DNA from: Reticulitermes lucifugus
Lineage: Eukaryota > Arthropoda > Insecta > Blattodea > Rhinotermitidae
Direction: 5' to 3'
Assembly (NCBI GenBank): GCA_026260175.1
Contig: JAKCWW010001687.1
Coordinates: 8,364 to 41,906, forward strand
Length of the DNA stretch: 33,543 nucleotides
Of the stretch, positions 1-11,129 are shown piece after piece. Position 1 is the first letter of the stretch; every line of letters starts with the position of its first letter. A model generated the notes under the pieces. That model saw nothing but the letters and a program-made list of their open reading frames with translations, was not told the origin of the DNA and did no database searches. The position numbers and the translations under genes are program-made.

Positions 1-88
1 GAAAATCTCGCCCCCACCGGGATTCGATCCCCGGACCGTCCAGCTCGTAGCGAGTCGCTTTACCGACTACGATATCCCGGCCGAAACG
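1..88 (-). repeat. SINE family 1, tRNA-like head fragment (cut by window edge)
   Basis: Read on the minus strand this is a tRNA-like SINE head. An A-box-like stretch lies at 57-74 and a B-box-like stretch (GGGGATCGAATCCC on the minus strand) at 19-32. The segment is nearly identical to the right ends of the copies at 7294-7581 and 11296-11568. The body continues to the left, outside the window, so length and target duplication cannot be judged. It is a pol III-derived retroposon, not a functional tRNA, because no acceptor or anticodon stem can be built. Confidence 0.85.
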
Positions 89-1289
89 GGAACACAGAAG
101 GTAGTTAATTGGTTGCAGTCAACAAACTCTGAATCATCCTCTCTTAACTTCAGGTCTATGCTATGTAAGCTAACAGACGCGGTGCGATACAACGTTCCTA
201 TGAACTGCCGTCGTGAAGTCACGTAGTGATACGTTATGTACAGGCTGAAAAGATTCAACCCATTTTGTAACCGTGTATAGTTCATTACGTAATTCATTTA
301 TCATTCATGAATGAATTACATAATGAACGTAATAGCGACCAGGTAAACAGAACAGTAAGAAAAGGGAGGAAACAGATGAATTTTATATTATAGCAGAGGA
401 GTAGAGTTTTTACAATCCTATAACAATAGTGGTAGTCTTGAAACGGATTCGCCTTTGAAACAGACGTTCCCGTTTAGCGTATCTGCATGGTGGGTTGCGA
501 ACTTAACCGGGTTTTCCTCGCATGCGATCTGCATTGTTGCTCGCATGTGAGCTTGCTCGCAATATTTCCAATCAGTTCTTGTTCAAATAGGTGCCCCAGG
601 GTTCGTGTTTCTGTCCTCTCTATCTGAACTCATAATATGAACACACTTTGTAGATTGTTCACTCTATTGTTCGTTGATTTTAATGTAACAAAAACTGACA
701 TACCACGACACATACCCCTCAAATGAAGTGTTAGAGTCATCGCTGTAGGCAGTTTATTAGTCAGTGTCAGTGATCAGCGTGGTAAGCAAAATTTCGTACG
801 TATTTGAGGGAAATGTTTTCATCCTGTAATAAACGACATTCCAAAATTAAAAAAAACAAAGGAGAGATGGACAGAATACCAGAGGCTATCTTCCTTCCCA
901 CAGTTCACCAAACTAGTTGAGAGTCCGGGATGTGACGTTAAAAATTGGTAATGTTAAACATTTTGCCCGCTGCATTATTACTGCTCCGTGAATCAGACAA
1001 TTTTGTGAATAATGATTATAGTGCAGCCATACGTAACGGGACATTATATAGACCTACTTTCAGGTACATAGATTATGTGTATATTACAGTTACATTGCCC
1101 TCCCTTTTGTCCATGACATGGGGACGTAATGGAACCTTGGATTTTGATTTTGGACAGTGAATGCCTCCAACAATAGTGTAGCGTCGAGTGCAGGAGCGTA
1201 AGTACAATACCTGTGTTATTACTACACCGTGCTCGTCTGTAGGACTCAAAAAACACCAGCGTTCGAGATTTGAGTTTCTCGTAGCGGTG
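89..1289. other. No recognisable gene; AT-rich unique-looking DNA
   Basis: Only short open frames occur (71-86 codons at 945-1160 and 1044-1304, 76 codons at 67-297), overlapping on opposite strands and without recognisable motifs. Apart from the hairpin at 281-327 and an A-run near 850, I see nothing supportable. Confidence 0.6.
281..327. repeat. Near-perfect hairpin, 18-bp arms
   Basis: Arms 281-298 and 310-327 are reverse complements with one mismatch, around an 11-nt spacer that itself contains CATTCATG. It could be a small fold-back or the relic of a MITE centre. No flanking target duplication is visible. Confidence 0.6.
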
Positions 1290-1580
1290 CTCCTGAATAT
1301 TCAAGTCTTCTGGGATGTTACGCTGTGTCGAAAAATAAATAGTTAACAGACGTTTCGAAGGACCATTGTGCTGTCATCTCCACTCACAAGCCCATTGCCC
1401 TTCAATATAACGTCCCAAAAGACTTGAATGTACAGCATTGTTTATATGAGACTTGAGGTTTATACAGCGTTGATGTCATGCTGTTTGGTAGACAGAGGTA
1501 CCTGCTGTCTCCTTCGACACGCAGTACGGGTCTATCCTGAGGGTGGAGGCAGCAAGTTACTCCGAACCATCAGTGCTTAC
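1290..1580. repeat. Degraded head-to-head inverted element with hammerhead-like motifs
   Basis: The left part on the minus strand contains CTTCGAAACGTCTGT (gtttc at 1352-1356 on plus) and ends outward in CAGAAGACTTGA. The right part on plus reads CCTGAGGGTGGAGGCAGC followed by a CTCC-GAACC box (1536-1568). The same two blocks occur at 22119-22335 and, with variation, at 6869-7115, so this is one dispersed repeat family. A second inverted copy of the AGTCTTCTGGGA terminus lies at about 1412-1430, suggesting nested or rearranged copies. The edges are approximate. Confidence 0.5.
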
Positions 1581-1683
1581 TTACCGAACCGCACACTTCA
1601 GGGACCAGATGGCTGCAATCTTCGTAACAACGAATAACTTATTGTCTTATATAAAACAAATTTGAACACGTACGCGTAGCGTG

Positions 1684-1701
1684 AATAATAATATTATTAT
1701 T
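1684..1701. repeat. Perfect 18-bp AT palindrome
   Basis: (AAT)3(ATT)3 is fully self-complementary. It can be extended by GCGT/ACGC pairing on each side across one bulged G. It is a simple-repeat hairpin with no assignable role. Confidence 0.7.
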
Positions 1702-2584
1702 ACGCGTTCGCTCTTCTACATGTCCTAGCAACCGATCCACAGCCAGGGCATGTTACGCTTGATGATAGCACTTTTGCTAGGATACGGAGCGAAAATGAAA
1801 TTTGAAAACCACGAGATTTCTGTTTTTTGCACACGGAACTGAAATAATACGAAAACTGATTTTATTTTCTTACTTTGCTTTTGGATCTGCAGCTAGATTT
1901 AAATTACACATGCGCAGGACCAGGATGACAACATTGTGCTCACGCACAGTAAAATGAAGCCAACGAGTATTACTAAATAGAAGCATATCACAGTGGCAAC
2001 TTCGCCTAAAGGACATACGGTGTATTACCTCTTGGAGCATGATTATATCAACGAAATTGCAATAACAACTTAGTTTCTTTGGAAAGAAACAAAGAGTGGC
2101 AGAGCGGGCAAGGAAGGAAGGAAATAAGAAATAATTGAAGAAAGCCAAGAAGAATTAAACAAAAAAGAGAGGGTTAAAAGTCCTGTTTCATGTGACCCCA
2201 GTCGAAAGAATTTTCGCCATTTTCTGAAAAGTTATTACTTTCGGAGAAGTACATAAATCGCTGAAACACAAATTAAAACACACTTTTTGTTGTAGAGTGA
2301 TGTTGAGCATGCATCCTCTCACACTTCAACCAAATATATGGACTTTCCAAGGCATGTTTAAAGGGAGTCAGACTGATTTTATTTTCGTGATCATAAGTTC
2401 TTCGTCACCATTTTGGTTCCTCGCGTAATAGTGATTAAATCACGCTACATCAATCAGCCTTCTTTACTGCTGCTGTATATTTACTTTCGTGGCATTCATA
2501 ACTTAATTTTTAATGTGAACAGAGTATTTACACTCAGCCAAGTTGATATTGGAGTGAGATTTAGTAACGCTGTAACTTTTTACT

Positions 2585-2619
2585 GTTCTCTCTCTCTCTG
2601 TCTCTTCTCCCCCTCTTCG
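2585..2619 (+). repeat. CT-rich low-complexity tract
   Basis: A run of TCTCTCTCTCTCT grades into CTTCTCCCCCTC. It is a polypyrimidine microsatellite with no AG acceptor or exon evidence immediately downstream. Confidence 0.75.
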
Positions 2620-5009
2620 CGATGAACAGTCACTTGTCCGCCTTCTTATTCGAGTTACTCAATAGCTCAATACTTACTTTTGAATCATGCGGTACAAATT
2701 GCTATAGAGGTCGCCTGTTTGGTCAGATGGTTATATTTGAACGCAATCACAAATAAAAATGTAAATTTTACTCCTTTTCATTTGTTTGTGAGGAGCTGGT
2801 GGGGTCAGCTAAATGTCATTAGCAGCAGGCAACTCGCCGGTTTGATTCAGAATTTACGTTTTTAATTTCATCAGGACCAAGAACCCCTATAATACAATTC
2901 CACGATGGTATTTGAAATTCCGCTGAGTTGTAATCAGGCCTGTCCGTAAGGGTAATTCTCTATCTGAAAACCCTTGTTAGTTATGCTTTCAAACTCGGCA
3001 GGGGCAGATTATGTTTATTAGAGAATTCGAAGCATGCTTTATGTTATTTTGCAAAAGTATGTAAGTAGTAAGGTTGGTACGAATTGTTGTTGATATGGTC
3101 ATGGATTATTTGAAGATATTTTCATTTTATATGCCTGGTGTGACTGCTGAAAATCGACAAAATATATCAGTGAGGACGGTCGAATATTTAACTGTGCAGA
3201 ATAATATTAAACTACACTGACAGAAGGTACGAAGTGCGTTGAATTGACTGAACATTAAATCCATCGGCAGGCATTTGTTTAACATTTAAAAAACTTGGAG
3301 TTCTAATATGAAGGAGTTTGGTCTTAGTTTTTGTTTTCTCCAAAAGGACTTCGCAGTGTCAGTATGTGTATATTCGTTTAGTGCAAAATGACGCATTATT
3401 AATTCAGGCATCAAAACAAAACATTGTAAACAAATGCTGTCAACGCGAGCTGTTTTAGTGATGAAATGTAGGACATTAAAACAACAATACCCTCGTCTGC
3501 AGCAGCTGTTTAAGGAAGGTCCTGCGCAGATGAGTCACACTGGCCTATAAAAGTTGGTTTAGCTTTTTAGTAAAATAAATTTATGTAATTAATAGTAAAA
3601 TGTATAACACAGTAAGACTCGCTCCTTTTTAAAACTCTTTATATTTCATATAAATAACATGTAGAATGACTTCTGAATGTTTTGAATATGGTCTTAGAAC
3701 TTGAGTGTGTGTTGATTGTGTCAAGAATTGAAACAGATTTCAGTTTTAGCCGAATTTAATTTAGAAGTTTATAAAGGGATGTCTTACCCCCTAGAGTTAA
3801 GCAATTTAAACATCTGAGAACAAATTAAATTTCTGAGAACTTGAGTTGTGTTATATGCTTTTATTGTGTACAGTGAATGGCGTCTGCTAGATTGGCTGAG
3901 GTTCAAATATACAATTTGTGACTATTATTACATGAACTTAACATGTGATTAATGCCCTTAGACATTTCCCATTTTGGCACAGTGATTGTAAATCGTGCGC
4001 CGCGGAACCCTGTGGTTTGGTATGGGAGTTTTCGCTGACCTCCGATCTGTACAATAATTATGTAGCAAGATGACGAGCCAATAAGCGAATTGTGTTAATA
4101 AAAGGTAGTACTGGGAAGGGGACTAAAATTAACAGTCTAAACACAAGGTCAAATGGCGCCTCTACTGTGTGCAAGTTAATAAAGTCTCAGGTTTCATGAG
4201 CTTTGGAAAGTTGTTTTGGGCAGACAGAGTAAATGTACTCTTACACATTTCAAGAATAAGCACCGTGGATCAGTTTTATTGGTGATGATAAACAATTAAA
4301 AATCTGTATAGCATGTGTAGTCTTTCTCATTATTAAGATGTAAATTAAGATGCTGAGTAAATAATCATACTTATTTGGAAATTACAGGGCTTAGTTATAT
4401 GTGTGTGTGCAAGTATTGTTTCAACCCTAGAGGAGAATACAAGACTGGAGTGACAGAGTTGTGTACCCATTTAAGTGGTGTGCAATTGTATACGTAGGTG
4501 AACCTTGGGTGATGGTGGTAGACCGTGGGAAAAGCATTCACATAGTAGAAGCGGTATGTGTTTTGGTACCTGAATATAGGCTACCGACAGCGGGAACCCG
4601 TAAAAACATAAGAATATTCCGTCTGAACAGGAACATTTATAAGCCAAATTCCTAAACAAATCTTCAAGTAGATGCTAATGAAGGAAATGAACAGGGTGCA
4701 CTTACATTGTATGAAAGTAATTAAGGGAACAAAATAGGCAGTATACTTATTAGGTAACATAGTGCTGCTTTCGCGTATCCTTGTTTCAGTGGAAACGCGA
4801 CGATACGGTCCGTGTGTATTGTTGAGCTACATGTCACTGTCAACAATAAAAAGTACTGAGTGTTACATAAAAGTGATTTTTGGCGAATTTATGCCGTCGG
4901 CAACAGTGAAACGTACTTAGGTATTCATGTAATGTGTCCGACATCTTTGTCAGATTTTAAACAAATTTGGATTTTGTCAACATAATTTCGTAACAGTCCC
5001 CAGCATCAG

Positions 5010-5062
5010 ATTTCACGGAAATCCGTCCAGTGGGAGCCGCGCTGATGCATGCGGACAGACGG
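5010..5062 (+). repeat. Dispersed repeat fragment, partner of 28758-28810
   Basis: This 53-nt block begins ATTTCACGGAAATCCGT and ends CGGACAGACGG. It aligns without gaps to the reverse complement of 28758-28810, with about 37 of 53 positions identical and identity concentrated at both ends. The family is unknown to me. The ends resemble motifs common near the 3' ends of insect transposable elements, but that is only an impression. Confidence 0.55.
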
Positions 5063-6099
5063 ACCGACATGACAAAACTAATAGGTACTTTTCGCTATTT
5101 GTGCGAACGCGCCTAATAAAGACGATTGTGGTAAAAGGTTCTAACAGAAGAGAGATATATACCAGATTTCTACATTACCACCCTGATTGTCAGTGAGATT
5201 GGGCCAGTGGTCCACAAGTTTTGACAGTGAGTAATTTCTTTGTTCGTAATGTATTTCCATTTTAAATACGTTGTCTGTAACTCGGACAATATACAAACGA
5301 ATAATTGGATGAGAGTGATCATTAAATTGGATCAGATGTGGAAGGGGTGACCGTGGCATTTAATCTATTAGCTAGACATTTGCCTAGTGGGACTTAGGAA
5401 TGAATGTGTCGTCAGGAAAACCGGCTTACGGACTGAGATTTTAATCGATAACCTACCTAATAAGAAACAGGGAAAGCTTACCTTTCGATCTTTAAGTGCA
5501 GTGAAATTCTTTCGTATTTCAAGTTTGACAACGACTGTTCCTATGATCAACCACCCTGTATATGAAGCAAACAAAACACAGCCCTTCATTTGGTATCAGT
5601 ATAATCAGAGTAAGCACAGAACCTTTCGTTCTATGGTCATTTATTTTATGCACATGCATACGCCGTAAAATTAATGATGTGTTTTATTGACATATTTATT
5701 GGTCGCTCCCCCCACCACCCTTTCGGATGTTGTTAGTCAGCTGTTTGAACAGTATTTACCCCGTCGGCGGTCTCTCAGCGACTGCGGGGTTCTTGATGAA
5801 GGATTTCATGAACACTGCACCACTTTTCATTTCGGGATGTCCATGAGATAGTTGTTTCAATTTAATTAAGGAGTCTCTGAACTGAATCATGAAATTATAT
5901 ATGAGCAACACTGTTTGTCCCATAAGTTCAGAGAGTGGACACCGATAAGCCATTTAGAGCATGCGTGAATGGTTGATTGATTCTTGGTTAACGACGCTTT
6001 TCAACTGAATTATGAACCAGCATGCTTCAGTTATTATTGTGGCGGCTGGGGTTCAACTACAAGCAGTGATTTCTCTTTTCAGCACTAATTTTTGTCCAT
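5063..6099. other. No recognisable gene
   Basis: Overlapping open frames on both strands at 5368-5668 (73 and 93 codons) are mutual shadows without motifs. A short TTAACGACGCTT...CAACTG fragment at about 5985-6007 resembles the tail of the SINE at 23115-23232 and may be a tiny relic of it. Confidence 0.5.
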
Positions 6100-6372
6100 T
6101 TGCACATCATGAAAGTATAAAGGAGAGTGGAAGTATGGCAACATTCATACCTAATCTTGACAATAGATGGATCAGTGGTCAGATTCACTCCCCGTCCTCT
6201 TTACCCCAGGCGGAATATTCGCGTTACCCATTGAATGGGAGGTTGGGTGGGCCCCAGAGCAGGTCTGAGCTCCGTGAAGAGGAGAAAATTTTCTTCATCT
6301 TGCTGGGAAGCAAGCGTTCTTCCTCGGTTGCCTAGTCCATAGTCAAGCCAATTTACCGACTAGGCTGTCTCT
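6100..6372 (-). repeat. SINE family 1, old diverged copy
   Basis: Colinear with 7294-7581 along its whole length: a CATGAA hairpin remnant, GGAGAGTGGAAGTAT, TAGATGG...GTGGTCA, TTTACCCCAGG, ATTGAATGGGAGGTTGGGTGGGCCC, GAGAAAATTTTC and TTTACCGAC in the same order and spacing. The B-box region (6305-6325) is destroyed. On the minus strand the tRNA-like head is at the right end. It is much more diverged than the other family 1 copies, so older. Confidence 0.7.
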
Positions 6373-6868
6373 GTTCTCCTTCGTCACTTGGTCCAAGTCA
6401 AATGTGAAGCACACGTGTATTCTGTCCGGTTTGACCACAGGTTCGTCTCCTGTTGGCAAACGAGCCATTTTGTGAAGCTGGCCTTTCATCTCTGTCTATT
6501 ATCGAGGCTAAGAATTCATGGATATGCACAATCACTCGCCTGTGTAATATCGTGCTTAAACATAAGGACGATTTTTCAATCTGGTTTCTTTACAGTGTCG
6601 AATGAGGTTGGTTTTGATTGATGAAGAGATGAAGGTGTAAAAAGCGTTCGGACGAACTGGGAGAAACCGTGAACGGTGTTGTAGGCCTACATAGCAGCTA
6701 GTCTTCAATTGGAGTTTCTTGCTTTTCGGTGGTAAATCATACGACATGGTGGTCACATCCATTTACATTTTCGAATACGTTATTTTGTCAGGGAGAATAT
6801 GTATTCATGAATTGTAATAATAAACTATTCTATTGTGTGATTTGACGTATTCACAGAGTTGCTGAAGC
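6373..6868. other. No recognisable gene
   Basis: Only short frames (77 codons plus at 6388-6621; 68 codons minus at 6556-6762) without motifs. One TAGGCCTA palindrome is at 6682-6689. Confidence 0.5.
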
Positions 6869-7115
6869 TCACAGTCTTCTGGAAATTGATGCAACGTTGA
6901 TTGTTAATTTGTTATTGACGTTTCGATGGAGCATGCTGCCTTCTTCTTCAGGGTGTTCAGGAAGAGCAAGTTACTTGTTCTCCTATAAGTGATAATACAC
7001 CCAGTTCTACCGAACAACGTATTCTTTTTAGACTACCCTGAAGGTGGAGGCAGAAAACGTCTCCGAAACACCTTTAACAAATTCCCAATAAACAGCATTA
7101 TATTCCAGAGGAATG
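6869..7115. repeat. Head-to-head inverted element with hammerhead-like motifs
   Basis: The left arm on the minus strand has CTGAAGA (plus 6945-6951), a short stem-like spacer and CGAAACGTC (gtttc at 6920-6924). The right arm on plus has CCTGAAGG (7037-7044), a GGAG...CTCC hairpin (7046-7049 with 7061-7064) and GAAAC (7065-7069). Both motifs point outward. The outer edges carry AGTCTTCTGG on the left and TTCCAGAGGA on the right, matching the ends of 22119-22335, so the two belong to one family. The core boxes are conserved while the rest is diverged. The boundaries are estimated. Confidence 0.6.
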
Positions 7116-7293
7116 TAAGCTTCGAGCAGTTTTGTTGTTTCAGTTTATTTTAAGGTGTTGAACAGGCGCGTTTGGTAGTTGTGGAATAACTTAAGGTATG
7201 AAATCACGTATACTGATAGAGTTTAAAGAAAGAATTAAACAGAATGTATGTTTTACGTAACTAACATATCAGACCTCTTTCATGCAGTTAGTA

Positions 7294-7581
7294 AAGGTAA
7301 AAGTAAAAGTCTTTCTAGAACGGGCCATGAAGGCCCAGAGGGGGAGTAGAAGTATAGGTCTACTCTTTCTTTAACCCTGGAACTAGATGAGGGTGGGTGG
7401 TCAACTCCACGCGCCGGCCGTTTTACCCCCGGGAAAGAGACCTGGTGCCCATTGTATAGGAGGCTGGGTGGGCCCAGGGCCGGGCTGGACGGCTGCGGAA
7501 AATCTCGCCCCATCGGGATTCGATCCCCGGACCGTCCAGCCCGTAGCGAGTCGCTATACCGACAGAGCTATCCTGGCCTAC
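7294..7581 (-). repeat. SINE family 1, full-length copy with target duplication
   Basis: Read on the minus strand: tRNA-like head with A-box (plus 7553-7570) and B-box (plus 7515-7528), a GC-rich body, a GGGCC/GGCCC hairpin around 7321-7335 and a 3' tail of ACTTTTACTTTTACC type. It is flanked by an imperfect 15-bp target duplication, TTCATGCAGTTAGTA (7279-7293) and TTCAAGCAGATAGTA (7582-7596), 13 of 15 identical. At 288 bp it is the best reference copy in the window. A 119-codon plus-strand frame and a 77-codon minus frame run through it and are artefacts. Transcription would be by pol III and mobilisation by an unseen LINE. Confidence 0.9.
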
Positions 7582-9057
7582 TTCAAGCAGATAGTATGTA
7601 TTAGAAACAGACGTATATGGTGCAAAAATTTATCTAGTACAGATCAGTTCTCTGTAACAAATGAAAGAGATTTGGGTATCCTGCAACATATGGCTATTAA
7701 AATTACCGTTGCAACACTGGTCACATGTTTTACACCTCGGTTATAATTTACTGTAATTGATATTATGCGCTGTTACCAAATTCAAATCATCCCCTTCTAT
7801 CTGTTCAATATTAAGCCCACATTGGCAATTTGAGAGTGCTTCTCTCACACTGTACCCTACACAGTGCAAATCCCCAACGCACGTTTAATATTTAGATTAC
7901 AGGCATTAAGTATAGAATGCACATTGCTATACAGATTGTAGTTGTGGTAGTGTTGTCTAGCACTAATGGATTATATCCATACCTTTCAGATTGTGAAATA
8001 CCACAGTTCTGAATTTGTATGGCATATAGAAGTCTGTATTGGGGTGCCTGTTACATGGTCTGAATAATGTTTCAACGAAAGTACTGAATTCTTTTACACA
8101 ACTTGTTTATTATGCTTGTAATAAATATTAGTGCGTTTTAGTACAGTGCTTAATTTTGTTTGTTATTTTGAGGTTTTGTTTTAATTACGTGTGTATACTG
8201 TTATGCCATATTTTCGTCACGTCTGTAAATATTATAGTTTGTTGTTTGGAGACAGCACTTCTACATGTGAGTTCTGTATACCTATTTCGTAAGCTTAGAT
8301 CATGAAAAGACGAGGTGTTGGCTGCCAGTAAGTTCTCCCCATGTTTTGTCACGGAAAATACTATACTAATTTTGAAGAAGTTTGGCATTATGTCTGCACA
8401 AATTGTTCACGTGTAAATTTAAAATGAATTGGTGTCCGCCTGCTATATAGAAGTTCTAGTATCGAATTAGGTATGCAGAACTACAATTTTATCCGTTTCA
8501 TTGTGTTTGTGTGTGATATAGTTCAGGATATTTGAGAACATATTACTGATGGAAGAGACGAATAAAAGAATGCATACTTAATTAATTAGAAGCTTTTGGG
8601 GCCTAAAATGAAGGAAGGGGGTGTGGTAGGACATGAGAATGCTTTAAAGAACGCTTATGTGTCAGTCGGAAGACCTTCAGGTCTGTGACCATTTCGAAGA
8701 CCAATGCATAAATGTGAGGATATATTGAACTGAACCTGTAATAAATAGAATGTGAAATGTTGACTGGATTTAGCCGGTTCGCTATAGTATCCAGTGGCAA
8801 GCTGTTACGAACCAATTGGTGAACATTCGGTTTGCGTAAAATGTAGGTAATATCTTGCGTACCTCAGCAGCTATTAGCTTTTCGAGAACGTGTTTCCTGT
8901 TCCGAAATTGATTGGTCCAATATAGGCCTACTTCCTACTTGCGAGAAGACAGACTAGTAATTATCCCTGAAGCCTAAAGGTTACTCTGTGTACTGCCAAT
9001 TTTTTTTTTCGATGGCTCGACAGCCCCTTGGGGGCCAGGTTTAACTGTTAGAAATAC
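7582..9057. other. No recognisable gene
   Basis: AT-rich sequence with frames of at most 70 codons. There is a T-run at 9001-9009, directly followed by a GC-rich GGCTCGACAGCCCCTTGGGG stretch. One TAGGCCTA lies at 8923-8930. Nothing further can be supported. Confidence 0.55.
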
Positions 9058-9135
9058 TGGGTTCTGTACACAGAATACAGTTATGGGTTCTGTACACAGA
9101 ATCCAGTTGTGTGTTCTGTGTGGAGCTCAGAACAA
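9058..9135 (+). repeat. 26-bp tandem repeat, about 3 units
   Basis: Units start at 9058, 9084 and 9110. The first two differ at few positions and the third is degenerate. Each of the first two contains the inverted repeat TTCTGT-AC-ACAGAA. No coding frame runs through it. Confidence 0.8.
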
Positions 9136-9811
9136 ACAGTTCTTATTTCCCAGTCCCGCATTAACTGATTGGTTTGTATAGATTGGACTTGTTTACTGCC
9201 CGGTACTAGCTGTAAATATAATTCAGGTCAAATTCCATATTCAAGTAGTCAAGAAAGTTTGCAACAAATCTGACACGAATTGAGCTAGGTCTAACTAAGC
9301 TATAAAATTCTAGTCTTACGATAATATTAATATTTGACGAAGTGCACGAGCTAACAACTTCAGATTCTGCATAATTTTGACAAATTTTGAGACAATTCGA
9401 ATGGTGGAATGGAAACGTATATGGCAGGTGTTTGTACCTCAGAATTTTGCACTAAAAATTTATTCCTGGAATAACTGTGAACAGAGCAACACCGAATTAA
9501 TGCTGATAGTTTAACCATTCTTAATTGCTACATAAAAGCTCGCAGTGATATTCTGTTTAAGAAATTTTACGTTCTGTTACGGTCTAACAGTCACTAGCAA
9601 AGCGCCGTAATTCGTATAATGCGGGGAAGTGTTTCCAGTTGCCTACATTCATGTGTATAAGTAACAGACCTCGCAAGGGTACATGTTTGTTAATTGGCCA
9701 GGTAATTAGATACTTCTTCGGTTTGTTGTTTATTTACTTACATATTGAAGTTACCTAGGTATTTATTTATTTATTTATTTAGTTCATGAATTTATTAATG
9801 CATATATAATA
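9136..9811. other. AT-rich stretch ending in degenerate TTAN tract
   Basis: No genes are seen. From about 9700 the sequence becomes a degenerate tetranucleotide-like tract with a clean (TATT)n run at 9760-9781. The same texture resumes after 10375, so the mariner-like element appears to sit inside it. Confidence 0.55.
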
Positions 9812-10375
9812 CAGAGTGTTTCGTAAACCCCTCCGGGATTTCGGAGGTCTGTAGCTCAGGAGCCAAATCACACACGGGGGATGAGAACATGTAAGTGAAA
9901 AGAGTACATATCCAAGTTTTAAATCTATCTTACAAATGTTCAATATGTCCCTCTTTGGTGACTCGACAGACGTACAGACTTCTACGAGGTCCACAGTCCC
10001 AGGCGATGGTCCCGGCCTACCTGTTCGTTTTGCGACACACAAACAGCCAGTTTCCTCGAATTTTCTATATCAGTCTCTTACTGTTTTGTCCATTGGTTGT
10101 TCTGTACGATACTTGGTTCGAGAACCACGTTGCACTGTTACAATTGACTGGGTTTTAGCAAATTGCAGGACACAAAAANCTTTCTGTTCACCTGAAAACG
10201 CCATGTTTGCACACCACTGCCTCCTATCGGAGAAACGGGTAACTACGCCATCGCATCTGTCACGAAAAACCTTTTACATTTTCTCTATCCGTTGGCATGC
10301 CTTTATCTCTTATATGTGGGTTTGCTACTGCACGGCCAAGCCTCTAAATCCCGGATGGACTTATGAAACACGCTG
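9812..10375 (-). mobile_element. Mariner/Tc1-like DNA transposon, internally deleted
   Basis: The terminal inverted repeats begin CAGAGTGTTTCGTAA on the left (from 9812) and, reverse-complemented, CAGCGTGTTTCATAA on the right (ending 10375). They match at 25 of the first 30 positions and share TCCGGGATTT further in. TA dinucleotides flank both ends (9810-9811 and 10376-10377), as expected for Tc1/mariner target sites. The inside encodes only the start of a transposase on the minus strand (10204 down to about 9944). The DDE catalytic part is absent, so the element is non-autonomous at 564 bp, far shorter than a full element. Confidence 0.85.
9944..10204 (-). pseudogene. Transposase N-terminus (DUF4817-type helix-turn-helix), truncated
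   Basis: The minus-strand frame starts with ATG at 10204-10202 and opens MAFSGEQK. It runs about 87 codons through SIVTVQRG, a TGA stop at codon 45 (10072-10070), YRKFEETGCLC and RTGRPGPSPGTVDLV, ending near SPKRDI. This is the N-terminal DNA-binding region I know from insect mariner/IS630-like transposases, where the residue before the Y after KTVRD is usually Trp, so the stop is probably one TGG to TGA change. An ambiguous base (n, 10179) makes codon 9 uncertain. After SPKRDI the similarity ends and the left inverted repeat follows within about 130 bp, so the catalytic domain has been deleted. The long plus-strand frame at 9936-10403 is its antisense shadow. It cannot produce an active enzyme. 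Confidence 0.85.
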
Positions 10376-11106
10376 TATTTTACTTATTCAGTTACTTGGG
10401 TAATTAACCGCTTATTATTCGTGTAATTATGCCGTTACGTGGGTATGTGACTACTCGTTTTGTGATGTATTAACAGAATTTATTAGTCAGTTATTTGGCT
10501 TCATAGGCCTACGTTTTAATTAGCTTCTTAGACAATAAGTTATAGTCCGTTAATTATTCACTTAGGTACTTAGATACATCGTCTTGTAATTATTTTGTTA
10601 TAGACACTTGGCTACATTTTTAGCCATGTAGTTTCTTAATTCATTTGTTACTGGGTTACATAACCCATTACATCTTGATTATTTAGATGCTTTTCTATTT
10701 ATGGACTTACTTAAGTTATTTAGCTGTTAGAATAGTGAAATGATTACCTGGTTAGTTAGACTTGAAATCAATTTTAAAATTCTCTCGATGTATAAATTTG
10801 GACGATATCTGGGCTGACCTTTGATTTTTGCTTTGAATGGTGAATACGGCTGTGCAAATGAAAATCACCAGATACGTACGCGTGCCCAGGTTTTGTGTAA
10901 TCCACGCAGAACTGCCCACAGCGTTATAAAAATTGATTGGTAGAGGGAGGTCGCTCAAAATGTTATACGTAACTGGTAGGGATCCGTTTGGAACTGGGGT
11001 GGGTGCTCGCTGGTAAGGATTGACTGTTCCTGCTGTGTTGAACGGACTTTCTCATCCTATGCTTTCATAAAGCGTGTATTACTAAGCCCATCCCCGAGTA
11101 ACCTTT
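10376..11106. other. Degenerate TTAN tract, no gene
   Basis: From 10379 to about 10760 the sequence is a loose series of TTACTT, GTTATTTGG, TAATTATT and similar words, continuing the texture left of the transposon. One TAGGCCTA is at 10504-10511. A 68-codon minus frame at 10752-10958 shows no motifs. Confidence 0.5.
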
Positions 11107-11129
11107 TGTGTGTGTGTGTGTGTGTGTGT
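11107..11129 (+). repeat. (TG)n microsatellite
   Basis: About eleven uninterrupted TG units. Confidence 0.95.

Larger units (their letters stand above)
1581..5009. other. Long stretch without recognisable genes
   Basis: I find no coding pattern, SINE or terminal inverted repeats that I can defend. A CT-rich tract lies at about 2585-2619. The longest open frame has 92 codons (1870-2148 minus), which is within chance. The region is AT-rich and looks like decayed intergenic or intronic DNA. Confidence 0.55.

Noticed and set aside
1-88. True tRNA gene at the window start
   Set aside because: A and B boxes are present on minus, but no cloverleaf can be built, and the same sequence recurs inside full SINEs.
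2790-2851. tRNA-like string with GGTTTGATTCAGA
   Set aside because: A weak B-box-like match only. No clear A-box, tail or second copy.
7387-7746. 119-codon plus-strand frame with proline/glycine-rich start
   Set aside because: Its first two thirds are a reading of the SINE at 7294-7581. Similar frames at 11377-11651, 6012-6335 and 26361-26721 arise the same way.
10179-10179. Ambiguous base n as a biological signal
   Set aside because: A single unresolved base beside an A-run is most simply a sequencing or assembly uncertainty.
9936-10403. Longest open frame (155 codons, plus strand)
   Set aside because: It is antisense to the transposase relic and extends into the right inverted repeat.
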